Below are positions 1 to 10,654 of a DNA stretch of 64,000 bases, piece by piece. The stretch comes from Trichosporon coremiiforme. Lineage: Eukaryota > Basidiomycota > Tremellomycetes > Trichosporonales > Trichosporonaceae. Below the pieces are notes generated by a model. The model was not told the origin of the DNA. It ran no database searches and worked only from the letters and a program-made list of their open reading frames with translations. Where the stretch lies: positions 971,757 to 1,035,756 of the forward strand of contig BCJJ01000009.1 of NCBI GenBank assembly GCA_039545355.1, written 5' to 3'. The position numbers and the translations under genes were made by a program. Position 1 is the stretch's first letter. Each line of letters starts with the position of its first letter.

Positions 1-1160
1 TGGCGGTGTCTCAACTGGAGGTCTCGTCTCCACCCTCGGCGACTCAACCTCCGTCGCAGCCGTAGCAGCCGTAGCAACCCCCTTTTTAGCGACAGAAGCA
101 TACCCCGTCTTAAGGGGTACAGTCCTCGAAGTGGGGCTGAGGGCGGGCCACTCCGCCGCACTCGGTTCCATCACCTCCTTCGCCTTTGACATACTTGCCG
201 TGCGTCTCTGCACGCCAGCCCTGGCAGCCCGCATGGCGCGGTCCCGCTCCCCCATACGTTCCGTCACTTTCGGCATTTCGGCCCAGGACCTGGTATCTGC
301 CTTAAGCCCTCCGTCCGCACGAATATCCAGGCGTAGCAGTTCGGCAGTCAGGTCGGAGATATGGGCGCTCGGCCGGAAACTCGGCTCGCCATGGGGCGGC
401 GGGACGATGTCGCCTCTACTCCGCTGACTCTCCTGGCTCTCAACCTGCGACTGGGAGGCGTAGCTGAGCTCCGAAGCGGCAGAGAAGAACTCGGTGTTGC
501 TGCTGAAGAAACTCCCGTTACTCTGGGACGAGTACTGCGAGCTCTGCGTCTGCGACTGCGTCCCTTGACTATCGGTGTAGAGCGAGGAAGAGGTTGAGGC
601 GTACGTCGCAACGAGCCGTGGTTGTCGGGGAACAGGCACGCGCGGGCGGGTGAAGAAGGGATGGAGCGGCTTGGAACTCGTCGACGCGCGCGGGGAGGGG
701 GACGGCGAGCCGGGCGCAGCGACGCCGCGCGGTCGATACGGCGATATCTCGACTGTGGAGAGTAAGCAATGAGTATCGGGTGTTTTGGGGGCATCACTGG
801 GAATGCAGTCGGCCGGCACTGGACTCGCGTTACCCAATCGACGAGCACTCATCTCCGAGACGAGCTCGAAAGGATAGACTCACCGACACTGTCGTCCGCC
901 TCCCGACCACCTCCGGTCGCAGGCGTACTCGCCCGACTGCTGCCAACACTGATAGGCGAGCTGGCGGACCCGCTCGCTGTCCCGGAGCCTCCTACTCCTG
1001 CTCCGCCTCCAAGACCAAGACCAATCCCACTTCCACTTCCCCCCGAAACTCCAGACACCCCAGTCACTCCAGTCACCCCCGAAACTCCCGTCGCTCCAGT
1101 TACCCCAGTCGCTGTCGAGGTCGAGGCAAGGACGGCCGACGCAGACATGCGTTTGAACAT
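1..1160 (-). CDS. Ser/Gly-rich protein of unknown function (3' end beyond window)
   Basis: Two exons are visible: 1160-884 and 752-1, separated by a 131-nt intron (donor GTGAGT at 883, acceptor CACAG ending at 753). They join in phase and stay open to the window edge, giving at least 343 residues. The first 90 residues are Gly/Ser/Thr/Val-rich and look disordered. The second exon begins Pro/Ser-rich, passes through a Ser/Gln-rich stretch and reaches a more ordered, charged segment (DLTAELLRLDIRAD). No family is recognised. The start is the first ATG and lies at the beginning of the open frame. The exon join is well supported by the compositional continuity of the joined frame; function is unknown. 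Confidence 0.6.
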
Positions 1161-1498
1161 GAGCGAACGTTGACGTTTCTCCTGATGGGGGGTGGTGTGT
1201 TGTTGTGTTCACGCGCGGGCCGGAGGGACACTGGCTGGTGGAGGCCGATTAGTGAGGGTATGGAGTGACGAAAGACATGCTCGCGCGGCACGTGCTACGT
1301 CGTGCCTGACGGTTGACTCAACGGGGACGCGTCAGTGGCGAAAGTCAATGCTGATCCGCGAAACGGAGCTTGCACGAGGGTGTGGACGCAAGGGAGGAGG
1401 GTAGCAAGACAGTTGTGGTTATGCATAGTCTATGAAATCTAGTGATGCCTTGACACCCGGACCGAGAGTGAGCGCTCGCTTCGCCCGCTGCTCGCTGC
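1161..1498. other. Intergenic: 5' flank of the Ser-rich gene and 3' flank of the helicase gene
   Basis: These 338 nt hold no supported gene. They should contain the promoter of the minus-strand gene to the left and the 3' UTR of the minus-strand helicase gene to the right. No specific site is visible. Confidence 0.6.
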
Positions 1499-4400
1499 TC
1501 ACGCCGACAACCCGTCCCTCGCCAACAGCGCCATCATGGCCTTGACGACGTCGTCCTTGACATCGGCAGCGCCGTGGGGGGAGTCTATAGCCTCCGCGAG
1601 CTGAGCATCCAGCAGCCGTCTAAGCTGGGCACACAAAACACCGATACGCGTGTTCGCGCGCAACTTGACCGCCCCGTCTTTGCCGAGCATGAGCCCGCCA
1701 GCCCAGTGGTTGACCGTAACCGGCCCACCGAACAGAAGCAGCGCGTAGAGGGGCACATCCGTCGCGTCACGGAGGAACACCTTGGACGTCTCCGCCTTGG
1801 CAAAGTAGGCGAGGTATCCCTTCCTCCATCCTGACTCGTTGAAGAGGACACTCGAGGGGTGGAGGAAGACACGGCCCTGAGCGTCGAAGAACTTGACTTC
1901 CTTTGCCTCGTGTTCTTTTTGGATTGCGCCTTGCTGGAGGCGCTCGAATTGCGCTTCGGGGAGCGCAATACGTGCCACGCGCGGGTAGAGGCCGCCCACA
2001 AGGACGGCTTTGACGAGCGCGTCGTTGTTCCCGTTCACACTCGCCGCTTCAATGTCCGCGGCCTTGGAGCCGATGAAGCCGATCTGCGCCAGGGCCGAGA
2101 CAAAGTCGCCGCGGAGGGAGGAGATGTCCCGCACCGCGCTGGCGGAGATGAAGTTGTTCTCACAGAAGGCGCGAGCTTCGCCACGCTTCATGCCTGACAC
2201 GGCGGCGTACGCCCGCGCATCGGTCAGGAGGTCGGAGCGGGAGCGGGCAAAGGACTCGCGCGCCTTCTTCGCCTCGTCGCGGCGGTCGATCGGGGACGTG
2301 AACAGCGGCTTTGAAGACAGCAGCGCCGCAATAGTCAGCACGGGGTCGAGACAGCGGAAGATCGTGCCAAGGACCAGCATCTTGGCCAGACGCACGTCGA
2401 CGGGGAGCATGCTCATGTGTCGTCCCAGGGCGGTCAGATGGGCCGAGTGCTTCTCGCTCTCAACTGCGCCGAGGTCGAGCAGCGTGCCCCACGCCGCATC
2501 TATCGCGTCGACCTTAGGCGGATCGATCGCGCGGCCCAGGAACGCCTTGACGTCCGTGTCCTCGTCCATCGCCTTGACCTGGAGGAAGAGCGATTCGAGC
2601 GGCGTACGCAGGATCTCGGGGACGGGGAAGCGGGCCATCGAGTTGGATTCGGTGCGGCGCGTGTAGAGCTTGTAGCACTGACCCGGCTGCGTACGACCGG
2701 CACGACCACGACGCTGTCGTCCCGAGGCACGAGAGGTCCAGCACTCGACAAGGCGCTGGAGGCCGACAGAGGCGTCGTACTGTGTCTCCTTGACGCGGCC
2801 AGCGTCGACGACGTACACGACGTCCGGAATCGTCACGGACGTCTCGGCGACGTTGGTCGCGACAACGATCTTGCGTCCCTTCGTCGGCGCAAAGACGCGG
2901 CGCTGCTCCGCACTGCTCAGATTTGCGTGCAGCGGGAGAATGTCCACGGCACCCAACCCCGCGCCGTTCAGCTCGGTAACGCAGGCACGAATTTCCATGA
3001 CACCAGGCATGAAGATGAGCACGGCGCCCTTCTCGGACGAGTTGACAATGTGCTTGACCGTAGCCGCGACGAGACCGTAATCGATCCTGTCGTTCTGGGA
3101 CAGGATCTCGAGCGCGCGCATGTCCTCGTGCTCAAGCCCGAGCTTCTCGTAGTCCTTGCGCATCGCTGCCTTCTGGTCCTCGCTGAGCTTGGGACCAAAA
3201 CGCGACGCAGTGGGGCGGTACTTGATCTCCGGCACCAGGTCCTCCAGGTAGTGGTCCGTGACGGGGTGCGTGAAGCCGGGGATGGTGAGGCTGGGACAGC
3301 CGCCGAAGTAGTTGATGAAGATCTGCTCGTTGATCGTGGCCGACATGAGGACGACCTTGATCGTGCTGTTGCGCGCGAGCAGGTCGCGGAGCAGACAGAT
3401 GAGCAGGTCAGTGTCGACACCGCGCTCGTGCGCCTCGTCCACCACGACGTGCGACACGCCCGCCAGGTCCGCATCGGCCGTAGCCAGGCGGCGGAGCACG
3501 ACACCAGTGGTACAGAACAGGACACGGGTGTCGGGCGACGCGCGGCGCTCACCACGGATCGCGTAGCCGACAGTGCCAGGCGTCTTGTCCACGTCCTCGA
3601 GACGCTCCTGGGCCACACGCGCGGCAACACCCATGGCAGCGACTCGACGCGGCTGCGTCACAATAATGTTCGTGTCGGCACCACGGCCAGCCTCAATTTC
3701 GTGGTCGAGCAGGAACTGCGGCAGCTGCGTACTGACTGTCAGCTCGGTCGCCTAGACTTCTAGCTTACCTCTTTCCACATCCCGTCTCTCCGACCACGAC
3801 GAGCACGCGATTGCTCTCGAGCGCCTTGCAGATATTTTCGCGCTCCTTCCACGCGGGCAGGGAACGGCGGACGCGCATCATCTCCTCATAGGCAGGGTCC
3901 GCGAACATGCGCTTCTGCTGCTGGCGGGCGGCCTCGTGCTCGGCCGGAGTGGCCGCGCGGTGCCTGCGCTTTCCGCGCGTCTTCTTCTCTTTTTGCGGAG
4001 CTGAGCGCACTTCCTCCGGCTCGTCGTCGTCTGGCCGCGGGACGAGGTGTTTCGTAACTTCGGCGACGTTGGGAGGGTTCGCGACCACGTCGGGGAGCGA
4101 GGTCTCGAGGTGCTCGACCATGGAGAGCACGACGCCGCCCATGCCGCTCTCCAGCATGCCGACCAGGTCGTGCCGCTCGCCACGGAATTGGCGGAGCATG
4201 TCCGCATGCAGCGCCAGGCGCATGTATGCCGGCAGGCTGTTCGACGTGAGGTAGAAAGCGGGAGGTCGTTTCGGGTACTGCGCAGACGGATACGGTGACG
4301 CACTGTCAAAGACGACGTGCAGCGTCAGGTCGTCTGGCGCGCTCGCAACCGAGATAGCGAGCTCGCGCGCACCCTCCTTGCCCTCTTCTTCGCGGAAACG

Positions 4401-6052
4401 CTCACCGAGAAGCGCCTCGAGAGCAAGAACCTCCTCGTCACGGAACATGTCGCGCTCCTCGTCTGGCTCGGCGGGCGTGAGCGTTTCGAGACCCCAGCCT
4501 GCGTCCTCGTCCCATCCACAGAGTCTTCGGCCGAGGTATTCGAGCGCGAGCGACTCGCGCTCCTCGACAGCAACCGCCGCCTCGACAGCGGCACGGGGGA
4601 AGCCAGCCTTGCGCACGAGCTTGTCGACGAGCCAGCCACGGACGAGCTGGTTCTGTCCTCCCTTCGCGGCACCGGTGACCATGTCTTGCGAACTTGAGGT
4701 GGGGCGGTATCGAACAGGCAGGTCGTCTTCGGGCAAGTGCAGGAGGAGCCACTCGATCGCCGCCTCCAGAGGTGACAGGATGCTCAGACTCAGCACGAGG
4801 GGGTCGTTGTTCGATGCACCAGATGTGTGTAGCCGCTCGTTGGCCGCTGTCAGCGCAGAGAGACACGAGGCGATATGCGCTGGTCGGAAGCCGAGCGTCG
4901 TCAGCTGCGTCTGGATGCTGTCTGCGTTCAGGGCTGGTGTGCTGGCACCAGTCTTCGGCGTGCTGGATCCGGATCCGCCCATCTCCCGCGTCGCGTCCAT
5001 CACCGCGGAAGGGAAACGGCGCATCATCTGAGGTCAGCTTACTCATCGCGACGGCCCAGCTCACCTTTTTGACAGTGCCCTCGACCATTTCACGGATAGC
5101 AGGCGCCATGCGCACCTCGGGTGCATCCTCCCAGTGCTTCCCGCCTCTCCGTCCGTCCTCGGGAGCGTTGGCGGGCGTATTCCGTCCGCTTCCCCGCTGG
5201 CTGCCAGGCGCACTGCTGGCGGCACCTCCCTTAGCGACAGCAGTCTGCTTCTCCTCGCGCTTCGCCTGGCGAGCCTCGACTTCATGTTTGGCCGCGAAGG
5301 GGTCGGGGTTGAACTCCCAATCCCTGTGGGCCGGAGCTGCGGACTTCTCGGCAAGCAGCTCCGACCAGTATGGCCGGATCGTCGGGGGCAGCGTGAGCGC
5401 GAGAGGCATGTGGGAGCAGAACTGGCGTTAGCTAAGGTCTTCGTGAGAAGTTGCAAAGCTGGGAGAGACGGATACGTACTCGGAACAAAGCGTACGTGGC
5501 CAGATAATGCTTGCACATCGCAGCACTGTCAATCTGCAGCGGCGGGTGAGGCATCATGCGCACAGTGTCGAGGTCGTAGACGTTCTTGCTGACGCGCTTG
5601 CGGAGCGTCACGACACCAGAGAATGTCTCGGGGGAAGACTTGGGGTTGGCTCTCTGCAGAGGTCAGCTACTGCAATCTGTACTTGAAGCTCATACGCCGA
5701 AGGGAGGACACTGTCCGCCTCCTCATTACATGGTGAGCACGCAGAGCGGGGCTACGAGCGAGACTCAACGGGCTCCCTAGCAGTTTTCAATACTCACCGT
5801 ATCAATAATAGGCCGCTCCCATCCCATCTTCTGACACTTCTCGTTCAGAATCGTGACTGGGCTCTTGTACCCAACGGGGAAGAGGGGCGGAGGCCTGGCT
5901 GGCTTATCGTCCACAGGCGCTGTGTCCTTGCCGCCCTTGCCACCCTTCTTTGCGTCCTTGGCGTCCTTCGGGTCATCTTTGGGCTTGGCCTTGCTCGAGT
6001 TTCCGGCGTTACCGGAGCGCACAACGTTGACCGGCCTCCTCTTCGGCGGCAT
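1499..6052 (-). CDS. DEAH-box RNA helicase with UBA and RWD domains (DHX57/DHX29, Ucp12/YLR419W type)
   Basis: Five exons (6052-5798, 5653-5480, 5421-5065, 5027-3769, 3731-1499) join in frame to 1425 residues. The N-terminus is Lys-rich, followed by a segment ending NEKCQKMGWERPIIDT that is typical of this helicase group. A UBA-like helix set follows at about 300-350, an RWD domain at about 455-575, then the helicase core. Walker A GETGCGKST is rebuilt across the intron at 3732-3768. DEAH, SATIN and QRRGRAGR motifs follow, then HA2 and OB-type C-terminal regions. Proteins of this architecture are ATP-dependent RNA helicases linked to translation or RNA surveillance. Introns are 37, 37, 58 and 144 nt, and three carry AGCTGAC or AGCTAAC before the acceptor. 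The assignment to the family is firm; the exact orthologue is not. Confidence 0.92.
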
Positions 6053-6591
6053 CGCTTGCTTTTGTTGTGATGTGATATGTGTCAGGTACCGAAATTATCT
6101 CGTGCCGGCCTGTGTTGCCGCCTGAAGTCATCTCGACCTCCACCTTCTGCTCCCGTTGAAAGACTCTCGACTATCCATATGAGACGAAAGTTCATAATGC
6201 TTGCTTTCGCTAGCTTTGCTTCTATGTGTCAACACACGCGGGACTGCTGCTGCACAAAGCCGCGGCGAGCCCCTCTCCCTACACGTACAACGTTCTACTC
6301 GCCCAGCCACCTAGCTGGACTTTTCCTCGCCAGACCTTCCGCACCTTCGCGCAACTACGACTCTTTCCGTGCCTCGACTCTAACTCGGGCTTGCCTTCCT
6401 TCTTCTCTGCCGAATGACCGAAGAAACCTCCAGATACCTAATAAAAACTAAAAGAAAAGAAAACGCGAATGATGACCGACCGACCGGACCGGAGGGTCTT
6501 GCGAAGAACGACTCCTCTATCATCCAGCTAGCTCTTGTGTCTCGCTGGCATGGGCTTTAGATGGAGACTCGGACTCGTGCTCAGAACAGAG
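6053..6591. other. Intergenic: helicase promoter and 3' flank of the Zn2Cys6 gene
   Basis: Two minus-strand genes flank these 539 nt. The plus strand is pyrimidine-rich from about 6120 to 6420, and a short GACC-type repetition lies near 6476-6495. No coding potential is evident. Confidence 0.55.
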
Positions 6592-8007
6592 CTATTGTTG
6601 CTGAGCACCGCCGTTGTGGAGCTGTTGGATGACCTGGCCTAGCGTACCAGGCTCGAGAGGGGGAAGGTCGAGCGCCTCGCCAGTGAGGGCCGGGTCGATG
6701 AGCGAACCATCCGTCAAGCTGTGCTCGAGCGAGTGCGGGACGTGTTCGTGCGTGAAGTTGGCGGCGGCTGCAGCGGCAGCGGCAACGACGTCCTCATCCA
6801 TGCGCGGCTTCTTGTCGCCCTCGTCGGTCGCTTCAGACTTGCGCTTCCGTCCGGGCTTCTTCGGAGGCTCACCGAGGGCAGCAGCGCTCAGGTCAGCCGC
6901 TCCAGTCAGGTGCGCCAGGGACTCAGGGTGGAGTCCAAGGCCAGCTGCCTCGGCCTCGCGGGCTGCGCGCTCACGCATCTCCTTCGTACGCTTGCCCGGT
7001 CCACGTCGCCGGACCTGCTCGTCGTACGTGCAGGTGAGAGAGCGTTTGGCGCAGTGGCCGCATGTCGGTCGTCCGCCATCACACTTGAGCTTGCGCCCAC
7101 GACAGAAGTGGCAGGCGAGAACGAGCTTCTTCGGCTTCTCGACGGAAACGCCGGGGACTTCGCCGTTACCCACGTTCGGGTCCGCGAGGTTCAGGCCGTT
7201 ACCGTTAGTGGCCTGAGGGACTAACGACTGAAGTCCACCGTTCTGCTCCGCCGCAGCGCTCGCCTCAGCCCAGTTGGACAATGTGGCAGCCACACCGTTG
7301 TAGTCATCGGCACCAGGCACGTATGCCGTGTGGTCAGCCGGCAACGGCATCACGCCGTTAACGTTGTAGTCCGCGCCGGTGTATTGGCCAGTGTAGTAGT
7401 GCTGGTACTGGGCTGAGTTGGGGTCCCAAACCTGGTGCAGCTGGTCCGCTTGGGCCTGGTGCAGCTGATCGGCGGTCTGAGCCTGATGCTGCTGGTCGGC
7501 CGCCTGGTGCAGGTCTGCAGGCTGACCCTGGTGAAGCTGATCCGCAGACTGAGCCTGGTGGAGATCGGCGGGCTGGTGCAGCTGGTCGGCAGCTTGCTGG
7601 TGAAGCTGATCGGTCGCCTGCGCCTGGTGCAGTTGGTCAGCAGTTTGCTGGGCCTGCTGGAGCTGATCGGCCGACTGCTGAGCCTGAAGCTGCTCAGCCG
7701 CCTGCTGCGCTTGGTGGAGATCGGCGGGCTGAGCAAGCTGGTCAGCCGACGCCTGCGCGAGCTGGTCAGACGAAGACTGGTGCGCGAGGTCGGACGATGC
7801 CTGCTGGACGAGCTGGTCTGATGAACCCTGTTGGGCGAGATTGTCGGACGAAGCCTGGTGAGGCAGCTGATCGGCGGGCGTAGGCGTCTCAGACTGCGTG
7901 GCCTGAGCCGTCACGTCGAGCGCAGCGGCCGTCGTCGCATCGGTGGGAGCAGCCGCGGCGACCGCATCAGGCTGGGGAGGACTGGCCGAAGCCGACGCCT
8001 CTGGCAT
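6592..8007 (-). CDS. Zn(II)2Cys6 transcription factor with Gln/Ala-rich activation-like region
   Basis: The frame is open from 8139 down to the stop at 6592. The only in-frame ATG upstream of the repeats is at 8007; the 44 codons above it start with GTG and have no ATG. The true start is therefore either 8007 or in an upstream exon. The zinc cluster lies in the C-terminal half with spacing C-x2-C-x6-C-x6-C-x2-C-x6-C (CHFCRGRKLKC followed by CGHCAKRSLTC), then a basic stretch RRRGPGKRTKE. A nuclear-localisation-like cluster KKPGRKRKSE and a Pro/Leu/Gln-rich tail ending GGAQQQ follow. The family is known as fungal DNA-binding regulators; no targets can be inferred. Having the zinc cluster behind a long Gln-rich region, rather than at the N-terminus, is notable. 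Confidence 0.8.
   Translation of the reverse strand: MPEASASASPPQPDAVAAAAPTDATTAAALDVTAQATQSETPTPADQLPHQASSDNLAQQGSSDQLVQQASSDLAHQSSSDQLAQASADQLAQPADLHQAQQAAEQLQAQQSADQLQQAQQTADQLHQAQATDQLHQQAADQLHQPADLHQAQSADQLHQGQPADLHQAADQQHQAQTADQLHQAQADQLHQVWDPNSAQYQHYYTGQYTGADYNVNGVMPLPADHTAYVPGADDYNGVAATLSNWAEASAAAEQNGGLQSLVPQATNGNGLNLADPNVGNGEVPGVSVEKPKKLVLACHFCRGRKLKCDGGRPTCGHCAKRSLTCTYDEQVRRRGPGKRTKEMRERAAREAEAAGLGLHPESLAHLTGAADLSAAALGEPPKKPGRKRKSEATDEGDKKPRMDEDVVAAAAAAAANFTHEHVPHSLEHSLTDGSLIDPALTGEALDLPPLEPGTLGQVIQQLHNGGAQQQ
7420..7855 (-). repeat. Degenerate tandem coding repeat (ADQLHQAQ-like units)
   Basis: Within the Zn2Cys6 gene, units such as ADQLHQ, ADLHQAQ and SSDQLAQ recur about twenty times with small length changes, at a DNA unit size near 15-30 nt. 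It looks like slippage-prone, Gln/His-rich activation-domain sequence. Confidence 0.8.
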
Positions 8008-8139
8008 GGCGGAGCCAGCCAGCTGGGTCGCGTCCTGAGTCGACTGCAGCTTGGCGTTTGGGTCGTGAGCCACCCCGATCACGGTGGTGGACTCTTTTAG
8101 GAGGTTAAGGAAGGGAAGAGGGAGGCCGTTGGACGACAC

Positions 8140-10654
8140 ACAGCAGGGGTCTACTATCTGTGTGACGACGTGGGTTCGGTGGACGCGCGAAGGTTCAGCG
8201 CAGTGCCAGAGGTCGTCGTTTCAACGAGTGATTGGCGACGTGAGGATGGTAGGGCGCAAGTGAGACCTGCGCTGCTTTTCACCCTTACAGATCAAGCGAA
8301 GCGACGGGGAGAGACAGCGCGAGTGCTATCGCAGCGAATATGAACAAGAAGGAGCTGCTGCGAAGACGGGAAGACTGGAAAGGAGGTCAGCTCGCGGTCG
8401 ATAACATGAGTACGGGTGGACAGATATCACGTGTGTGCAAGAGTGAGCGAGTGGCCTGTGAAGTCTGGCCGTGTGTGTCCCTGGCGATGGGGCGCAACGA
8501 TGAAAGGCAGGTCGGGTCGCTTAGGGAAGGGGATGCGAGGTATGCGACTTACAACGATGCGCTAGACTGAATGCACGGGGGCTCGTCTGCGGCGCGTCGG
8601 TGCTGGACGACGGGGGTCGCAGTCGCAGCGATGCCGGTGGAGGCCGAGGTGGGGACGAGGGCGGGGTCTGAGATGGGCAGCGGCAGCGGATGGCAGCGGA
8701 TGCACTCTCGCGGGACGCGTGGTAGGGAGGATGGATGCAGTTGGGTGTGGGTGCGTGACGGGATCAGTTGGGACGGAGTCAAGTGTGAGACGGAGGAAGG
8801 GAAGGAGGGTTGTTGACAAGTCGTAGATGACCACGGCCGGGAATTGAGAGAGAGAGAGAGAGATATGGAAGCGATGTGCTATCGCTGTTTGTTGTTGAGG
8901 GATGGAGAAGTGGTGTCGAACACGCCGCTGTCGGAGAGGACTAGCTGTGAGATGTCGACGATGTGCAGTGCAGTGGTGTCGCTGTGACTCTGAGTCGGTG
9001 AGCGGGGTACCTGGTGCGCGCACTTTGGCTTTGGTATCCTTGCTCTGCCTGCCTGGCGGGCGACTGCCGGGTGGGTGGGTGAGCTTGGTTGGCTGGCCGC
9101 TTGGCTGGGTGCTGAGAGCGACGGAAGCTACTGGCTGGGGCAGCGGCGACTGGAGGGGGAGCGGGGGCAGAAAGAGACGAACGCTGCCATCGACGGGAGT
9201 ATTAAGCAAACATCCCTCACTGCCTAGTTCCGCCGCCAGAAAAATAACCCCGCCGGCGTGGCGGAGTCAAATCACCCAAACACCACGTGGCAGCCCATCA
9301 CCCACCCACCCACTCACCCCCGACCCCAGCCTGGCTAGCCTGGCTAGCCTGGTTGGCCTGGATGCTTGAACCAAGCAAGGTCCATTGTCGCGCTTTGAGC
9401 CGTCGGCAGCGAGCGATCAGACAGTCGACGCAAGCAGACTGACAACACTCGTCAGCGCCCTCTGTCAGAGCACCCGTGCCATCGTCATGCAAACAGGCGC
9501 TGACACGCATTCCTCTGACACGTTCATCGTGTCCGTTCCGATCTCCCACTCGCTGAGCCGCGATAGGAGTTATGACAGTCGACTCTCCGCACATAGGCGA
9601 GGCGGCATACGACCTCAGACCGCCCCGATCGCCTACGAATCCTGGCTGTCCTGTGTTCTGCGCGACTTGCCGAGTCCTGAACTGCTCGACCGCCTGAACC
9701 TTGATCAAGGCTTGCAGCCAAGGCATCAGCGGCAGTACCCAGAGCCTGGATCCCCGACTGCTTGCATTCAGATGACATAATGTGACGAATCGAAGCCAAG
9801 TGCGGCACGGAGCACACCGATGCCAGTTTCACCAAATGGGCATGCAGTGGGTTGATTGCGGACGCGCATCCTCAACGAGACAGATAGGGAGGAGAGGACT
9901 GTGTCTGAGCTTGCAGAAAGAGAGCATCGCGTTGCCCAGTTGCTTACGCGGACAGAACTCTCGGTCGCTGGGTCATAGCAAGCGGCAAGGGTGCTTGCCC
10001 AGTAGTGATACAGACGCCCGTGTCGATACCCCGGACCCGACTGGCTTACGCCCGTGACTATGAACTGCACTGAACTGCACCGATCACTGGCTGCAGGATG
10101 CAGGACTGCAGTCGCCTGGTGACGAGGGTACAGAGCGGGCGACAGCAAGAAAGCTAGGCACTCGACGCCTGTGCCTCAGGAACAGCGCGGCCACGGGCGG
10201 AAGGCAGCGTCGGCAACGACCTGGTTCTGTTTGATGCCAACGGAAAGGTGGGCTGACTGCCAGCTTCGTGTTTGCCTTAACTTTCAATGTTCTCGGCAGT
10301 CCCGAAGCAGCCACTTGCAACTCCAAAGACAACGGCAAACTAGGGTCCGGTCATAACCTCCAGCTGAACCTATTTCCGTCGGAGCACAGGACGGGGCTGA
10401 GGTGGCCGTACCTATCAGATCGGCGTTCAAGCTGGGCCCGCGCTTCCGATGCCCGCAGACACCGTAATCAGCCTCCGCGATGACTAACGTCCTGTCTGCT
10501 GCAGTGTCGCCTTCCTCCTTTGGACCATTTTCTACACGTCTCAGCTCGAAGCATATATCCTTCCTCGTTCGCTCACTCATCCTTCCCACTCTCACGAAGC
10601 CGTCTCACTCACCGCAAATATTGCCACCGCTGACCACCGCTGTCTGCTGCAGCC
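8140..10654. other. Long intergenic region (2.5 kb), probable promoter and 5' UTR of the Zn2Cys6 gene
   Basis: No convincing gene is seen. On the minus strand there are intron-like signals upstream of the Zn2Cys6 gene: a GTAAGT near 8553 and AGCTGAC followed by CAG near 8382-8398. A spliced 5' leader or short first exon is therefore possible. A (GA)n run lies at about 8848-8865, CACGTG boxes at 8428-8433 and 9284-9289, and a short tandem repeat of CTGGCTAGC at about 9329-9361. Confidence 0.5.

Noticed and set aside
2417..3763. 448-codon plus-strand frame opposite the helicase
   Set aside because: It is an antisense shadow; the minus strand carries DEAH, SATIN and RGRAGR motifs.
8562..9209. 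215-codon minus-strand frame upstream of the Zn2Cys6 gene
   Set aside because: It starts with TTG, is His/Pro/Ser-rich and low in complexity. It more likely reflects a C/T-rich leader.
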